Assembly: GCA_964619885.1 (NCBI GenBank)
Contig: CAZUGA010000020.1
Span: 1 to 64,000, forward strand
DNA: 64,000 nt
Direction: 5' to 3'
Origin: CAZUGA01 sp964619885
GTDB taxonomy: Bacteria; Pseudomonadota; Gammaproteobacteria; Methylococcales; UBA1147
The notes beneath the pieces were generated by a model that was given only the letters and a program-made list of their open reading frames with translations, made no database searches and was not told where the DNA came from. Shown one piece after another: positions 8,302 to 17,872 of the stretch. The stretch's first letter is position 1, and every line of letters begins with the position of its first letter. The translations under genes and the position numbers were made by a program.

Positions 8302-9090
8302 ATGAAGCCATCGTTCAAGGTGGTTATACCGGCTCGATACGAGTCTAGTCGGTTGCCTGGAAAACCTTTGCGTCTGTTGGCCGGCAAGCCAATGATCCTT
8401 CACGTTTGCGATCGGGCGCTTGAGGCGGGCGCTGAAGAGATAATTGTCGCGACAGACGATCACAGAATATTCGATACGGTTGAATCTATTGGTATACAGG
8501 CTGTCATGACCGATTCGGATCATAACAACGGTAGCGAACGTATTGCTGAAGTTGCGCGTATCTGCGGGTGGCAAGCAAACGCGATAGTGGTTAATTTGCA
8601 AGGTGATGAACCATTGATTCCGGCGTCCGCGATCCAAGATGTGGCAAAGGGCGTTGACTTCGAAACCGGTGTCGAGGTCGCTACCTTGGCAGCTCCGATT
8701 TGTGATCCGCACGATGTGTTCAATCCCAACGTTGTAAAAGTGGTTTTAAATTTTCGCGGAATTGCAATGTATTTTAGTCGTGCCGCTATTCCTTGGGATC
8801 GGGATCAGTTTGGCGAAGATTCACCGGCGCACGGTTTGCGTGGCGAATACCTGAGGCATATCGGTATGTATGCCTATTCGGTAGGTTTTCTTGAGCGTTA
8901 TGCAGAATGGAAACCTACACTATTGGAATCGGTCGAATTACTCGAACAATTGCGAATTTTATGGTATGGAGAGCCGCTCAAAGTCAATATAATAGAACAA
9001 GCGCCGGAACCAGGTGTCGATATCGAAGATGATCTCAAGCGTGTAGAACGGATTCTAAAGGCACGTCAACAAGGTCACACAAAGGCTTAG
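8302..9090 (+). CDS. kdsB: 3-deoxy-manno-octulosonate cytidylyltransferase
   Basis: Activates Kdo with CTP to CMP-Kdo in the cytoplasm for addition to lipid A. The 262-residue protein opens with VVIPARYESSRLPGKPL, the nucleotide-binding signature, and contains VNLQGDEPLI and YFSRAAIPWDRD with conserved metal and Kdo contacts. Length is usual. It follows ycaR after 24 bases and precedes the phosphatase gene after 13, consistent with one transcript. kdsA, which makes Kdo-8-phosphate, is about 5.6 kb downstream. Confidence 0.97.
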   Translation: MKPSFKVVIPARYESSRLPGKPLRLLAGKPMILHVCDRALEAGAEEIIVATDDHRIFDTVESIGIQAVMTDSDHNNGSERIAEVARICGWQANAIVVNLQGDEPLIPASAIQDVAKGVDFETGVEVATLAAPICDPHDVFNPNVVKVVLNFRGIAMYFSRAAIPWDRDQFGEDSPAHGLRGEYLRHIGMYAYSVGFLERYAEWKPTLLESVELLEQLRILWYGEPLKVNIIEQAPEPGVDIEDDLKRVERILKARQQGHTKA

Positions 9091-9103
9091 AGAAGGAAGT
9101 GGT

Positions 9104-9577
9104 ATGGTCAAAGTGTTATTTATCTGTATGGGTAATATCTGTCGTTCACCCATCGCCGAGGGTGTATTCAGGAATAAAGTGCTAAACGCGGGGTTTTCTG
9201 ACCGGGTTGTGATCGATTCGGCTGGAACGCACGCGTATCATTCCAAAGAGCCTCCCGATATCAGAGCCCAGCGAGTTGCGGCCGAACGAGGAATCGATAT
9301 TTCTTCGTTGCGGGCGAGAAGCGTGCGGCAAGATGATTTTGCTACGTTTGATCATATTCTGGCGATGGATCAGTTTAACCACAATGAATTGGGGCAGAAT
9401 TGCCCTTCAGAATTTTTATACAAAATAAAGTATTTGATGGATTATGCGCCGCAGTGGAAAACTCGTGAAGTGCCTGATCCATATTATGGGGGGAGCAACG
9501 GCTTTACGCGGGTGATCGATATGGTCGATGATGCCGCAGATGGATTTTTGGATCATTTATGTCGTATGCATCTATAA
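9104..9577 (+). CDS. Low-molecular-weight protein tyrosine phosphatase
   Basis: A 157-residue cytoplasmic phosphatase. The P-loop CMGNICRS starts at Cys8 and fits C-x5-R, with Cys8 as nucleophile and Arg14 binding phosphate; VPDPYYGG near residue 123 carries the general acid Asp. AGGAAGTGGT just upstream supplies a good ribosome binding site. The gene closes the exbB-to-kdsB run. In other bacteria such enzymes dephosphorylate exopolysaccharide tyrosine kinases, but no such kinase is nearby, so the target is unknown. Confidence 0.94.
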   Translation: MVKVLFICMGNICRSPIAEGVFRNKVLNAGFSDRVVIDSAGTHAYHSKEPPDIRAQRVAAERGIDISSLRARSVRQDDFATFDHILAMDQFNHNELGQNCPSEFLYKIKYLMDYAPQWKTREVPDPYYGGSNGFTRVIDMVDDAADGFLDHLCRMHL

Positions 9578-9636
9578 ACGCCGTATAGACTGAAGCTTTG
9601 TTAACGTGGGTTGCTAAAATTCTAACATTTACGGTG

Positions 9637-10035
9637 ATGAGGATTTTATTGTCCAGAGTGTTGTTGCTGCTTGGTTTGATGGTGCCTCCTTACGCTAACT
9701 GTGCGGAGCAGGGTAAGGGTGTTTCGGGGCAAATTGATCATATTGTTATTGCATGGTTAAAACATACTGGTAATGATTCAGCGCGTCGGCAGTTTGTTGA
9801 AGTTACCAAGAGTTTGGCTGATTTGCCAGGTGTGCTGGCCCACGATGTTGGTGTGGTGCTACCCAGTCAGAGGGCGGTAGTCGACAGCAGTTTTGACGTG
9901 GCCGCGGTTATCCGGTTTCGGGATAGAGCCTCCTTGATGGCATATTTACGCCATCCAAGGCATAAAAAGGCGGTAGAATATGTATTGAAACCGCTGCTAG
10001 ATAAGTTGTTGGTGCACGACGTGTATCTAAAATAA
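9637..10035 (+). CDS. Secreted Dabb-domain (stress-responsive A/B barrel) protein
   Basis: About 132 residues. The ATG at 9637 gives a signal peptide (MRILLSRVLLLLGLM then PPYANCA) likely cut near residue 24. The mature part begins GQIDHIVIAWLK and ends in a small ferredoxin-like fold characteristic of Dabb proteins, with HPRHKKAVEYVLKPL near the end. A TTG at 9598 would add 13 residues but would weaken the signal. Dabb proteins bind small molecules as dimers; most have no known substrate. It lies just upstream of the dienelactone hydrolase gene, and the two may share a transcript. Confidence 0.75.
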   Translation: MRILLSRVLLLLGLMVPPYANCAEQGKGVSGQIDHIVIAWLKHTGNDSARRQFVEVTKSLADLPGVLAHDVGVVLPSQRAVVDSSFDVAAVIRFRDRASLMAYLRHPRHKKAVEYVLKPLLDKLLVHDVYLK

Positions 10036-10047
10036 AAGGGGACAATA

Positions 10048-10773
10048 ATGGCGATAAACACTCGTCTAATCGACTATACAGATGGTTCGGTAAATCTACA
10101 GGGCTATTTCGCTTTTGACGATAGCGTATCCCAACCCTTGCCTATGGTATTGGTCGCGCACGCTTGGGGTGGGCGAGATGAATTCGTTTGCGAAAAAGTT
10201 CGGAGACTTGCCGGTATAGGTTACGCGGCGTTCGCCATCGATATGTACGGAAAAGGTGTTTTGGGTGGGGGAGCCGAGGAAAATTCAGCTTTGATGCAGC
10301 CCTTTATGGAAAATCGTTCGATGTTGCAGCAACGAATTTTAGCGGGATTACAAGCGGGTAAAGGACTTAGAGAAGTAAATCAGAATAAGATTGTAGCGAT
10401 GGGGTTTTGTTTTGGAGGATTGTGTGTTCTGGATTTGGCGCGTAGTGGCGCGGACATTGGTGGAGTCGTGAGTTTTCATGGCTTGCTGGTAGCACCGGAC
10501 ATTACACAGGGGGCGGCGATCAAGGCCCGGGTGTTGGTGTTGCATGGGCACGATGATCCAATGGTACCGGCTTCGGATATCACTGCGTTACAGGATGAGT
10601 TGAGCCAGGCGGGATGCGATTGGCAATTCCACGTTTACGGAAATACTATGCACGCATTTACAAATCCGGCCGCGAACGATCCAAATTTCGGTACAGTATT
10701 TCAGCCCAATGCAGATCGAAGATCTTGGCAGACCTTAGAGAATTTTCTTCATGAAACATTCGCGGTATTTTAG
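10048..10773 (+). CDS. Dienelactone hydrolase family protein
   Basis: A 241-residue alpha/beta hydrolase. The nucleophile motif is GFCFGG with Cys in place of Ser, the hallmark of dienelactone hydrolases; the acid is in HGHDDPMVP and the histidine in TMHAFTNPA near residue 205. No signal peptide is visible, so it is cytoplasmic. AGGGGA upstream is a strong ribosome binding site. No aromatic ring-cleavage genes are nearby, so the natural substrate is probably not chlorocatechol-derived, and general esterase activity is more likely. Confidence 0.9.
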   Translation: MAINTRLIDYTDGSVNLQGYFAFDDSVSQPLPMVLVAHAWGGRDEFVCEKVRRLAGIGYAAFAIDMYGKGVLGGGAEENSALMQPFMENRSMLQQRILAGLQAGKGLREVNQNKIVAMGFCFGGLCVLDLARSGADIGGVVSFHGLLVAPDITQGAAIKARVLVLHGHDDPMVPASDITALQDELSQAGCDWQFHVYGNTMHAFTNPAANDPNFGTVFQPNADRRSWQTLENFLHETFAVF

Positions 10774-10954
10774 GTTAAACTACGTTTGATCATAGATGTA
10801 TTATACGATTCTGCTCGGTGGAATACGGCATACAAATAGGATTATAAATTCCTGGAATAATCTTACTGATGCGCTAAGCTGGAGAGATTCAAAGGAAAAA
10901 TTTAACTTGGAAAATTGCGGTTCACCGCATAGAAACTGACAAATAGATTATAAA

Positions 10955-11599
10955 GTGACTTACTACGACAATATATTGCACGCGATCAACGGATTGTCAG
11001 ACCTTAGCTTTTCCGTCCACGGTGGTGGCGACGGTGGTCTGTTGGTGATGTTAGACAACCTGTTAACCTATATTCAAAACGCGAGTTTTTCAGGGGCGGG
11101 CGTTAGTCTGTTACCCGGTTTGGCGGACATGGCTAATGTACATCCACTTATCGTGCATTTTCCTATCGCGTTGCTTAGCAGCTTTTTAATATTGGAGATA
11201 ATCGCGACACTATCAAAAAGTGAGCGAATGCATGTTGCTTCAAGCTGGATGCTTTATGTTGGCACTGTGGGCGCGGCAGCGACTGTAATGGCTGGCTTCA
11301 TGGCTGCATCGACGGTTCCGCATGGTGGTGCTGCACACGAGATTATCGCCAGTCATAAATCTTTCGGTTTGAGCGTTTTGGTATTGGCGGTAGTATTGAC
11401 ATGTTGGCGGTTATTGTATAAAAAACCGTTATCCGGCATGGCGTCAGTTTTGAATATAATGCTTGCGGTGATTATGGTGGGATTATTGACAAAAGGCGCA
11501 GACCTGGGCGGCCAGATGGTCTACAAATACGGGGTTGGCGTAGAGAACATCGAACCACCCGCACAACACGAGCATGCCAAACATGCTCATAGCCATTAA
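10955..11599 (+). CDS. DUF2231-family membrane protein
   Basis: A 214-residue membrane protein with four predicted helices between about residues 65 and 185. The segment VHPLIVHFPIALL is the DUF2231 signature, in which two histidines could bind heme or metal. The C-terminus is His-rich (HEHAKHAHSH), again pointing to metal. A GTG start is used. Relatives are often described as putative heme-binding or cytochrome-like membrane proteins; function here is not known. It follows an empty 180-base gap. Confidence 0.75.
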   Translation: MTYYDNILHAINGLSDLSFSVHGGGDGGLLVMLDNLLTYIQNASFSGAGVSLLPGLADMANVHPLIVHFPIALLSSFLILEIIATLSKSERMHVASSWMLYVGTVGAAATVMAGFMAASTVPHGGAAHEIIASHKSFGLSVLVLAVVLTCWRLLYKKPLSGMASVLNIMLAVIMVGLLTKGADLGGQMVYKYGVGVENIEPPAQHEHAKHAHSH

Positions 11600-11643
11600 A
11601 CCAGTGCGTTGTATCGAACCTAAACTGAACTTTAGCTTTGGGG

Positions 11644-12615
11644 TTATCCTTCGTTGTTTTGCCGATCAAAGAAACCCCATATTTCTTCGATAATATTGAT
11701 GTCCCTATTATTTGTACCCAAAATTTTGGGCCAGTGAATGTAGGGGTGCGGTAATGTGTGTCCGCCGCCGTGAACCGTAAAAAGGGTGACTTCAGACCGT
11801 CCTGGGCTTCTGGCTGTAGTTCGTTCTACCCACGATTTGTCATTTGGGTTAGAGTCCGGATAAGTATAAGTGCTGAGTAAGCCTGAGTGACCCGCAATTT
11901 TGCGCCAATACTCAAACGTTTCAACGGTCGATATTACGGTGCCTCTATCGCCGGATCCGAATAAATTTACACGTCCTCCAGCATAGGGGTTGATTGGATC
12001 ATTTGTTCCATTGACGATCATGACTGAGACCGGCTCGTTACGAGGCGTACAATCCAGATTGTCGTTACCAGGTAGACTGGCAATGGTCGCCGCTATAGCA
12101 GTTATCCGGTGGGGTAGTTCCAGCGCGAGTCGGTAACTCATGTGACCCCCATTCGACATCCCCATAGCATAAACACGATGGGGGTTGATTCGGTATTCTT
12201 CAGAAAAACGGTTAATCAATGCGTCGATAAATCCGACATCGTCGATGTCTAATTTGTTTGCCGAGTAGGGTCCCGCTCGGCGACAGCCATTCCAATGGTG
12301 TTCAAAGCCGTCCGGATAAACTACCAGGAATCCGTTTTGATTGGCCAATTTTTCGAAATTATAACCGGTTGCCCGCCGGGCGCGTTGGCCGTCTCCACCT
12401 GAGCCGTGAAATACGATAACCATTGCCGGAGCGATGAAAGTTTTATTGGGTACATAATAGCTATAGCTGCGCCTTAGATTTCCAACTTGAATTACCGCTT
12501 TATGTATGCCTGATTCGTTTGACCTATCAGTATTGGCCATAGTTATGGAACTGCCAAGCGTATACAATAAGAAAGCGAAGAACAGGTTGGATTGAAGTTT
12601 ATCTAGAAACAACAC
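11644..12615 (-). CDS. Secreted PHB depolymerase/LpqC-type esterase
   Basis: A 323-residue alpha/beta hydrolase with an N-terminal signal peptide (about 1-27). VFHGSGGDG forms the oxyanion region, GMSNGGHM near residue 155 holds the nucleophilic Ser, NGTNDPINPY gives the Asp and VHGGGHTLP the His. This is the LpqC/feruloyl-esterase/PHB-depolymerase plan without a carbohydrate- or polymer-binding domain. It is convergent with the DUF2231 gene and stands alone. Substrate could be polyester oligomers, feruloylated sugars or other esters. Confidence 0.85.
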   Translation of the reverse strand: MLFLDKLQSNLFFAFLLYTLGSSITMANTDRSNESGIHKAVIQVGNLRRSYSYYVPNKTFIAPAMVIVFHGSGGDGQRARRATGYNFEKLANQNGFLVVYPDGFEHHWNGCRRAGPYSANKLDIDDVGFIDALINRFSEEYRINPHRVYAMGMSNGGHMSYRLALELPHRITAIAATIASLPGNDNLDCTPRNEPVSVMIVNGTNDPINPYAGGRVNLFGSGDRGTVISTVETFEYWRKIAGHSGLLSTYTYPDSNPNDKSWVERTTARSPGRSEVTLFTVHGGGHTLPHPYIHWPKILGTNNRDINIIEEIWGFFDRQNNEG

Positions 12616-13009
12616 GAGAGATTCCTTTTGGTTTTTGCTGGCGAGCTTGATTCGCTCGAATTACTTAGCGTGCAAAGGAGGGTCTATAAAAAAAGATCAT
12701 CGATACATTGCATTTGCGAGCTATTTGTAATTAGTATAGAAGAATCTAAGTGAGTGATTTTTCTCAGTGTTATTAGATTATTTTGGGGATCTTTAACTAC
12801 TACAACTTCAACGCGTGATGTTAGCGGCAGTCTATTGGCGGACTGTAGGTTTGTCTAACGGGCTAAGCTATTTTCCAATACGTTGTGAATTCATTAGTGG
12901 ATCAAGTTAAAATACCGACCCATTCAGATTTTTGGAATATCCCTATCCCTATGAGGGCATCATTGGATCCAAAAATGTCCAAAACAGAACAGAGCCTTTC
13001 CAAAGTTCT
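12616..13009. other. Intergenic region upstream of pyrG
   Basis: About 390 bases between the divergent esterase gene and pyrG. TTGTGA (12883-12888) and TAAAAT (12908-12913) resemble a sigma70 promoter, but the 19-base spacer is long. No gene, terminator or RNA is recognised. Confidence 0.35.
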
Positions 13010-14650
13010 ATGACAAAATTTATTTTCATCACTGGCGGGGTTGTGTCGTCGTTAGGTAAAGGGATTGCGGCATCGTCATTGGCTGCGATATTGGAAGCCC
13101 GTGGGATAAAGGTAACGTTGACCAAATTGGACCCCTATATCAACGTTGACCCCGGAACTATGAGTCCTTTCCAACACGGTGAGGTATTTGTGACCGAGGA
13201 CGGTGCCGAGACTGATTTGGATTTGGGACACTACGAACGTTTTGTTCATAACACGGTTGCCAAACGCAATAATTGTACGACCGGCCAGATCTATGAGAAT
13301 GTGTTGCGTAAGGAGCGTCGGGGGGAATATCTAGGCCAAACGATTCAAGTGATCCCGCACATTACAGATGAAATCCAAAAGGTTATCGTCGATAGTGCGG
13401 TAGACGCAGAAATTGCATTAATAGAAATTGGCGGTACGGTGGGAGATATTGAGTCGCTGCCGTTTTTAGAAGCCATACGACAAATGAGAATTTCCCTGGG
13501 CGAGGATAAATCACTGTTCATCCATTTGACGCTAGTGCCTTATATCCGCAGTGCTAGAGAAATAAAAACAAAACCAACCCAGCATTCGGTGAAGGAGCTA
13601 CGTACTATAGGTATCCAACCGGATATTCTGATATGCCGGGCGGAGCGACCGATCCCGCAGAGCGAACGTAAAAAAATAGCGATGTTCACGAACGTTAAGG
13701 AACATGCGGTTATTTCTGCAGTCGATGCGGATTCTATTTATAGAATCCCAATGTTGTTGCACGAACAAGGTTTGGACGAAATTGTTGTAGAACGACTCAG
13801 ATTGGATGCGCCACCGGCAGATCTCACCGAATGGCAACAAGTTATTTCAGCGTTTGAAAACCCTCAGCAAGAAGCAACTATAGCTATGGTCGGTAAATAC
13901 GTTCACCATTCGGACGCGTATAAATCTCTATCTGAGGCACTGGTCCATGCAGGAATACATACCAAAACGAAAGTAACCATACATTATATTGATTCCGAAG
14001 TACTGGAAGCTCGTGGGAGCGAAATTCTCGACGATGTTGACGCCATATTGGTACCGGGTGGTTTTGGACAGCGCGGTATCGAAGGCAAAATCGCAGCGGC
14101 AAAGTTTGCCCGTGAAAATAAGGTTCCTTACTTGGGTATTTGCCTAGGAATGCAGGTTGCGGTTATCGATTTTGCACGCGATGTGGCCAAAATGGAAGGT
14201 GCCCATAGCACAGAGTTTTTGCCCAATACACCGTTCCCCGTTATGGCGCTTATCACTGAGTGGAAAGATCAGAGCGGACAGATCGAACACCGTAGTGAGC
14301 GATCCGACAAGGGTGGGACAATGCGATTGGGTGGACAAAAAAGTCGGCTGGTTGCCGACAGTTTAGCGCACAAATTGTACGCTAAGGATGTCGTGACCGA
14401 ACGGCACCGGCATCGTTATGAATTTAACAACGATTATCTGGACCAGTTGGTTGCGGCTGGATTGCGCATTTCGGGAAAATCGATAGACGGTAGATTGGTT
14501 GAAGTTATCGAAATTCCGGATCATCCTTGGTATTTAGCCTGCCAGTTTCACCCAGAGTTTACTTCCACTCCGCGTAATGGACACCCGTTGTTTTCCAGTT
14601 TTGTTGGATCGGCGGTTGAATTCCGTTGTCGGCATCAGAAAAGCCAATGA
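13010..14650 (+). CDS. pyrG: CTP synthase
   Basis: Aminates UTP to CTP with glutamine and ATP. The 546-residue protein has the synthetase domain first (TKFIFITGGVVSSLGKG P-loop at residues 2-18) and a class I glutamine amidotransferase domain second (LGICLGMQ with nucleophilic Cys, and FHPEFTS near the end). The ATG at 13010 is preferred because family members start at MTKFIF; an earlier in-frame TTG would add 26 unrelated residues. It overlaps kdsA by four bases (ATGA), as in many gammaproteobacteria. Confidence 0.97.
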   Translation: MTKFIFITGGVVSSLGKGIAASSLAAILEARGIKVTLTKLDPYINVDPGTMSPFQHGEVFVTEDGAETDLDLGHYERFVHNTVAKRNNCTTGQIYENVLRKERRGEYLGQTIQVIPHITDEIQKVIVDSAVDAEIALIEIGGTVGDIESLPFLEAIRQMRISLGEDKSLFIHLTLVPYIRSAREIKTKPTQHSVKELRTIGIQPDILICRAERPIPQSERKKIAMFTNVKEHAVISAVDADSIYRIPMLLHEQGLDEIVVERLRLDAPPADLTEWQQVISAFENPQQEATIAMVGKYVHHSDAYKSLSEALVHAGIHTKTKVTIHYIDSEVLEARGSEILDDVDAILVPGGFGQRGIEGKIAAAKFARENKVPYLGICLGMQVAVIDFARDVAKMEGAHSTEFLPNTPFPVMALITEWKDQSGQIEHRSERSDKGGTMRLGGQKSRLVADSLAHKLYAKDVVTERHRHRYEFNNDYLDQLVAAGLRISGKSIDGRLVEVIEIPDHPWYLACQFHPEFTSTPRNGHPLFSSFVGSAVEFRCRHQKSQ

Positions 14651-15483
14651 ATCTTTGCGGGTTCGATGTCGGTATCAACCGGCCGATTTTTCTAATTGCC
14701 GGGCCTTGTGTTATCGAAAGCGAAGAATTGGCTTTGGAGACAGCAAGTCGTTTGAAAGCGATAACCGATAAATTAAGAATCCCTTTCATATATAAGTCCT
14801 CCTTCGACAAAGCTAATCGGTCTTCTAGTGAAAGTTTCAGGGGGCCAGGATTGGAAGAAGGCCTGCGAATATTGGAATTGGTTAAACATCAGTGCGGCGT
14901 GCCGGTATTGACCGACGTTCATGAAGATACGCCGTTGGACGAAGTCGCAGTCGTGGCCGATGTGATTCAAACCCCTGCGTTTTTATGCAGACAGACCAAT
15001 TTTATCGAGAAGACTGCGTCTCTTGGACTGCCGGTTAATATTAAGAAAGGACAATTTTTGGCCCCGTGGGATATGCAACAAGTCGTAAATAAAGCGAAAG
15101 TTCTGGGGAATGAAAATATAATGGTATGCGAACGTGGGGTGTCTTTTGGATATAATAATTTAGTTTCGGACATGCGGTCATTGGTCGCGATGCGGCAAAC
15201 CGGCTGCCCGGTTGTTTATGATGCGACCCACTCAGTGCAGTTGCCCGGGGGACAGGGGACCAGTTCTGGTGGACAAAGAGAATATATACCGGCGCTTTCC
15301 AGAGCAGCAGTAGCCGCCGGGATTTCAGGATTGTTTATGGAAACCCACCCGACGCCCGATAGCGCGAAAAGTGATGGTCCCAATTCCTGGCCTTTGGCAA
15401 TGATGGAAAATTTATTACAGACACTAATTGAAATAGATCGGGTCGTTAAATCAAGCGGCTTGATCGAATCGAAAAACTCTTAA
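14647..15483 (+). CDS. kdsA: 2-dehydro-3-deoxyphosphooctonate aldolase (Kdo-8-P synthase)
   Basis: Condenses phosphoenolpyruvate with arabinose-5-phosphate to Kdo-8-phosphate. The 278-residue protein contains FLIAGPCVIES, YKSSFDKANRSS and DATHSVQLPGGQG, all conserved in the TIM-barrel active site. The ATG at 14647 lies within the stop of pyrG, which fits translational coupling; a TTG 21 bases earlier is possible. kdsB lies about 5.6 kb upstream in another cluster. eno follows after 26 bases. Confidence 0.97.
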   Translation: MNLCGFDVGINRPIFLIAGPCVIESEELALETASRLKAITDKLRIPFIYKSSFDKANRSSSESFRGPGLEEGLRILELVKHQCGVPVLTDVHEDTPLDEVAVVADVIQTPAFLCRQTNFIEKTASLGLPVNIKKGQFLAPWDMQQVVNKAKVLGNENIMVCERGVSFGYNNLVSDMRSLVAMRQTGCPVVYDATHSVQLPGGQGTSSGGQREYIPALSRAAVAAGISGLFMETHPTPDSAKSDGPNSWPLAMMENLLQTLIEIDRVVKSSGLIESKNS

Positions 15484-15509
15484 ATCCTTTAAATTTATAC
15501 GGTGAGAAT

Positions 15510-16796
15510 ATGGCAGAAATTGTAGATGTACGCGCGCGAGAAATTTTAGATTCACGAGGAAATCCGACAGTTGAAGCAGATGTCGTGCTGGCATCCGGCA
15601 TGGTCGGTAGCGCGATGGTGCCATCGGGTGCATCGACCGGAATAAGAGAGGCGATTGAAATGCGCGACGGTGACCCTGCAAGATACCTGGGAAAAGGTGT
15701 TCTCAAAGCGGTCGAAAATGTTTGTGGTGAAATTCGATCAGCAGTGGTGGGTATGGAAGCGGCCAACCAAACTGCGATAGATAACAAGATGCTTGAATTG
15801 GATGGGACACCAAACAAAGAGCGGTTGGGTGCGAATGCGATATTGGCCGTATCGATGGCTAATGCGCACGCTGCTGCGAATGAAGGTGATGTTCCGTTGT
15901 ATACCTATTTGAGCAATGGTGAAGATTTTTTGATGCCGGTTCCGATGATGAATATTATCAACGGTGGTGCGCACGCTGACAATAGTGTTGATTTGCAGGA
16001 ATTTATGATTCTACCCGTTGGTGCGCCCAATTTCCGCGAGGCGATCCGATATGGTACTGAAGTTTTCCATGCGCTGAAGACAGTGTTATCGAACAGAGGG
16101 TTGGCGACCACTGTTGGGGATGAAGGTGGATTTGCGCCGAATCTTCCGTCCAACGAATCGGCTATTGGCGTGATACTCGAAGCTATAGAGAAGGCGGGTT
16201 ATAGACCTGGAGAGGACGTATACTTGGGGTTGGATGTAGCGAGTTCGGAATTTTGCGAAAACGGTATTTATGATCTTGTTTCAGAAAGCAAAAAATTCAG
16301 TTCTGAAGAATTTTGTGACTATTTAACATCTTGGGTTCAGCGCTATCCGATTATTACAATCGAAGATGGCATGGATGAAAGTGATTGGGCGGGCTGGCGT
16401 TTGTTGACCGATAGTGTGGGGCAGCGCGTTCAATTGGTCGGTGATGATTTGTTCGTCACTAATCCAGCTATATTGCAAAAAGGTATAGATGAGAATATTG
16501 CCAACTCTATCTTGATCAAAGTTAATCAGATTGGCACGCTCAGCGAAACACTACAAGCGATCAGGATGGCACAAGATGCGGGTTACAGTGCAGTGGTTTC
16601 ACATCGGTCTGGTGAGACTGAAGACGTTACAATTGCAGATCTGTGTGTTGCGACCTGCGCGGGTCAGATAAAGACAGGTTCATTGAGTCGTTCCGATCGT
16701 GTGGCCAAATACAACCGCCTGTTGAAGATCGAAGAGCAACTTGGTGATAAAGTCGCGTACGCGGGTCGGTCTGCGTTCAAATATTTGGGGGGATAA
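15510..16796 (+). CDS. eno: Enolase
   Basis: Interconverts 2-phosphoglycerate and phosphoenolpyruvate in glycolysis; PEP is also the substrate of KdsA just upstream. The 428 residues include ARQILDSRGNPTVE-like ARE-ILDSRGNPTVEAD at the start, GDEGGFAPN, the metal-binding TIEDGMDESDW and GDDLFVTN, and SHRSGETED near the C-terminus with catalytic residues intact. GGTGAGAAT precedes the ATG. Standard length and position next to ftsB. Confidence 0.98.
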   Translation: MAEIVDVRAREILDSRGNPTVEADVVLASGMVGSAMVPSGASTGIREAIEMRDGDPARYLGKGVLKAVENVCGEIRSAVVGMEAANQTAIDNKMLELDGTPNKERLGANAILAVSMANAHAAANEGDVPLYTYLSNGEDFLMPVPMMNIINGGAHADNSVDLQEFMILPVGAPNFREAIRYGTEVFHALKTVLSNRGLATTVGDEGGFAPNLPSNESAIGVILEAIEKAGYRPGEDVYLGLDVASSEFCENGIYDLVSESKKFSSEEFCDYLTSWVQRYPIITIEDGMDESDWAGWRLLTDSVGQRVQLVGDDLFVTNPAILQKGIDENIANSILIKVNQIGTLSETLQAIRMAQDAGYSAVVSHRSGETEDVTIADLCVATCAGQIKTGSLSRSDRVAKYNRLLKIEEQLGDKVAYAGRSAFKYLGG

Positions 16797-16863
16797 ATGA
16801 TTGCCGGTCTGATCTGATTACTGGTTTGGAGAATACCAACCGACTAATACTGGAATTTGATCA

Positions 16864-17145
16864 ATGAAGCTTTTAATCGGAATTTTGGTCGTACTTCTTT
16901 GTTTGTTGCAATACCGACTGTGGTACGGTGACGCCAACGTATTCCAAGTTCAGGATTTTGAACGGCAAATTGACGAATTAAAGCAACAGGCCGTGGCGCT
17001 TAAGGCCCGCAACGATGTGCTGGAAGCAGAAGTTAAAGATTTAAGAAATGGGATTGAAGCTCTTGAAGAGCGGGCACGGCAAGATTTGGGTATGATCAAA
17101 AAGGGTGAAACCTTTTTTCAGATTATCGAGCCACAGGGTGAATAA
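16864..17145 (+). CDS. ftsB: Cell division protein FtsB
   Basis: A 93-residue bitopic inner-membrane protein. A hydrophobic N-terminal helix (about 3-20) is followed by a coiled coil (about 32-65, heptads around ERQIDELKQQAVALKARN) and a short periplasmic tail with RARQDLGMIKKGE, a strongly conserved FtsB end. FtsB joins FtsL and FtsQ and activates septal peptidoglycan synthesis. Length and eno-ftsB-ispD order match the family. Confidence 0.94.
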   Translation: MKLLIGILVVLLCLLQYRLWYGDANVFQVQDFERQIDELKQQAVALKARNDVLEAEVKDLRNGIEALEERARQDLGMIKKGETFFQIIEPQGE

Positions 17146-17167
17146 AGGTTTCATTGGTCCCTAAATA

Positions 17168-17872
17168 ATGAGCGATAGTAATTGTTATTGGGCCGTAGTT
17201 CCTGCTGCTGGTGTAGGTAAACGAATGGCCGCGGATCGACCCAAGCAATACCTGAGATTGGGTCAAAAAACGGTGATCGAGCATACGCTTGATCGTTTGA
17301 TCGAATCGATGGTGTTTAAGCGGGTCATCGTGGCCCTCTCATTGGATGATCCTTACTGGCCGACATTGAGCTATGCCTCAAGCGCAGGCGTAATCAGAGT
17401 GCCGGGGGGTAAGGAGCGTGCCGATTCAGTGCTTTCTGCTCTGGATTTCTTGCTGACCATCGCTGGTGAAAATGATTGGGTTTTGGTGCACGATGCGGCG
17501 CGTCCGTGTTTGCAGGTCAAGGATATACACGGATTAATTGATTCGGTAAAGCACGATTCCATGGGCGGTATTTTGGCGTTGCCACTGCATGACACGCTTA
17601 AAAACGTTAGTGACGAACATATTTCGGACACCGTAGACCGGACAACCATCTGGCGGGCATTAACGCCACAAATGTTTCGATTAAAATCCTTGCGAGATGC
17701 GTTAAAAACAGCATTGGTGCAAGGTTTGGTTGTGACTGATGAAGCCAGCGCAATAGAATTGCAGGGTGGGAGACCTCGGATTGTGGAGGCTTGCCCAGAC
17801 AATATCAAGATTACCCGGCCTGAAGATCTCCCTCTTGCCGGATTTTATTTGGAGCAGCAAAATTGCGAATAG
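17168..17872 (+). CDS. ispD: 2-C-methyl-D-erythritol 4-phosphate cytidylyltransferase
   Basis: Third enzyme of the MEP isoprenoid pathway, making CDP-methylerythritol from CTP. The 234 residues begin with the nucleotide-binding PAAGVGKRMAADRPKQY and contain VLVHDAARPC and VTDEASAIE, all typical. It overlaps the start of ispF by ten bases, so the two are translated together. The products feed UppP substrate synthesis; uppP is 1.6 kb downstream. Confidence 0.97.
   Translation: MSDSNCYWAVVPAAGVGKRMAADRPKQYLRLGQKTVIEHTLDRLIESMVFKRVIVALSLDDPYWPTLSYASSAGVIRVPGGKERADSVLSALDFLLTIAGENDWVLVHDAARPCLQVKDIHGLIDSVKHDSMGGILALPLHDTLKNVSDEHISDTVDRTTIWRALTPQMFRLKSLRDALKTALVQGLVVTDEASAIELQGGRPRIVEACPDNIKITRPEDLPLAGFYLEQQNCE

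Noticed and set aside
10036..10050. AAAGGGGACA upstream of dienelactone hydrolase resembles the IS subterminal motif
   Set aside because: It coincides with the ribosome binding site, and no other IS sequence is near.
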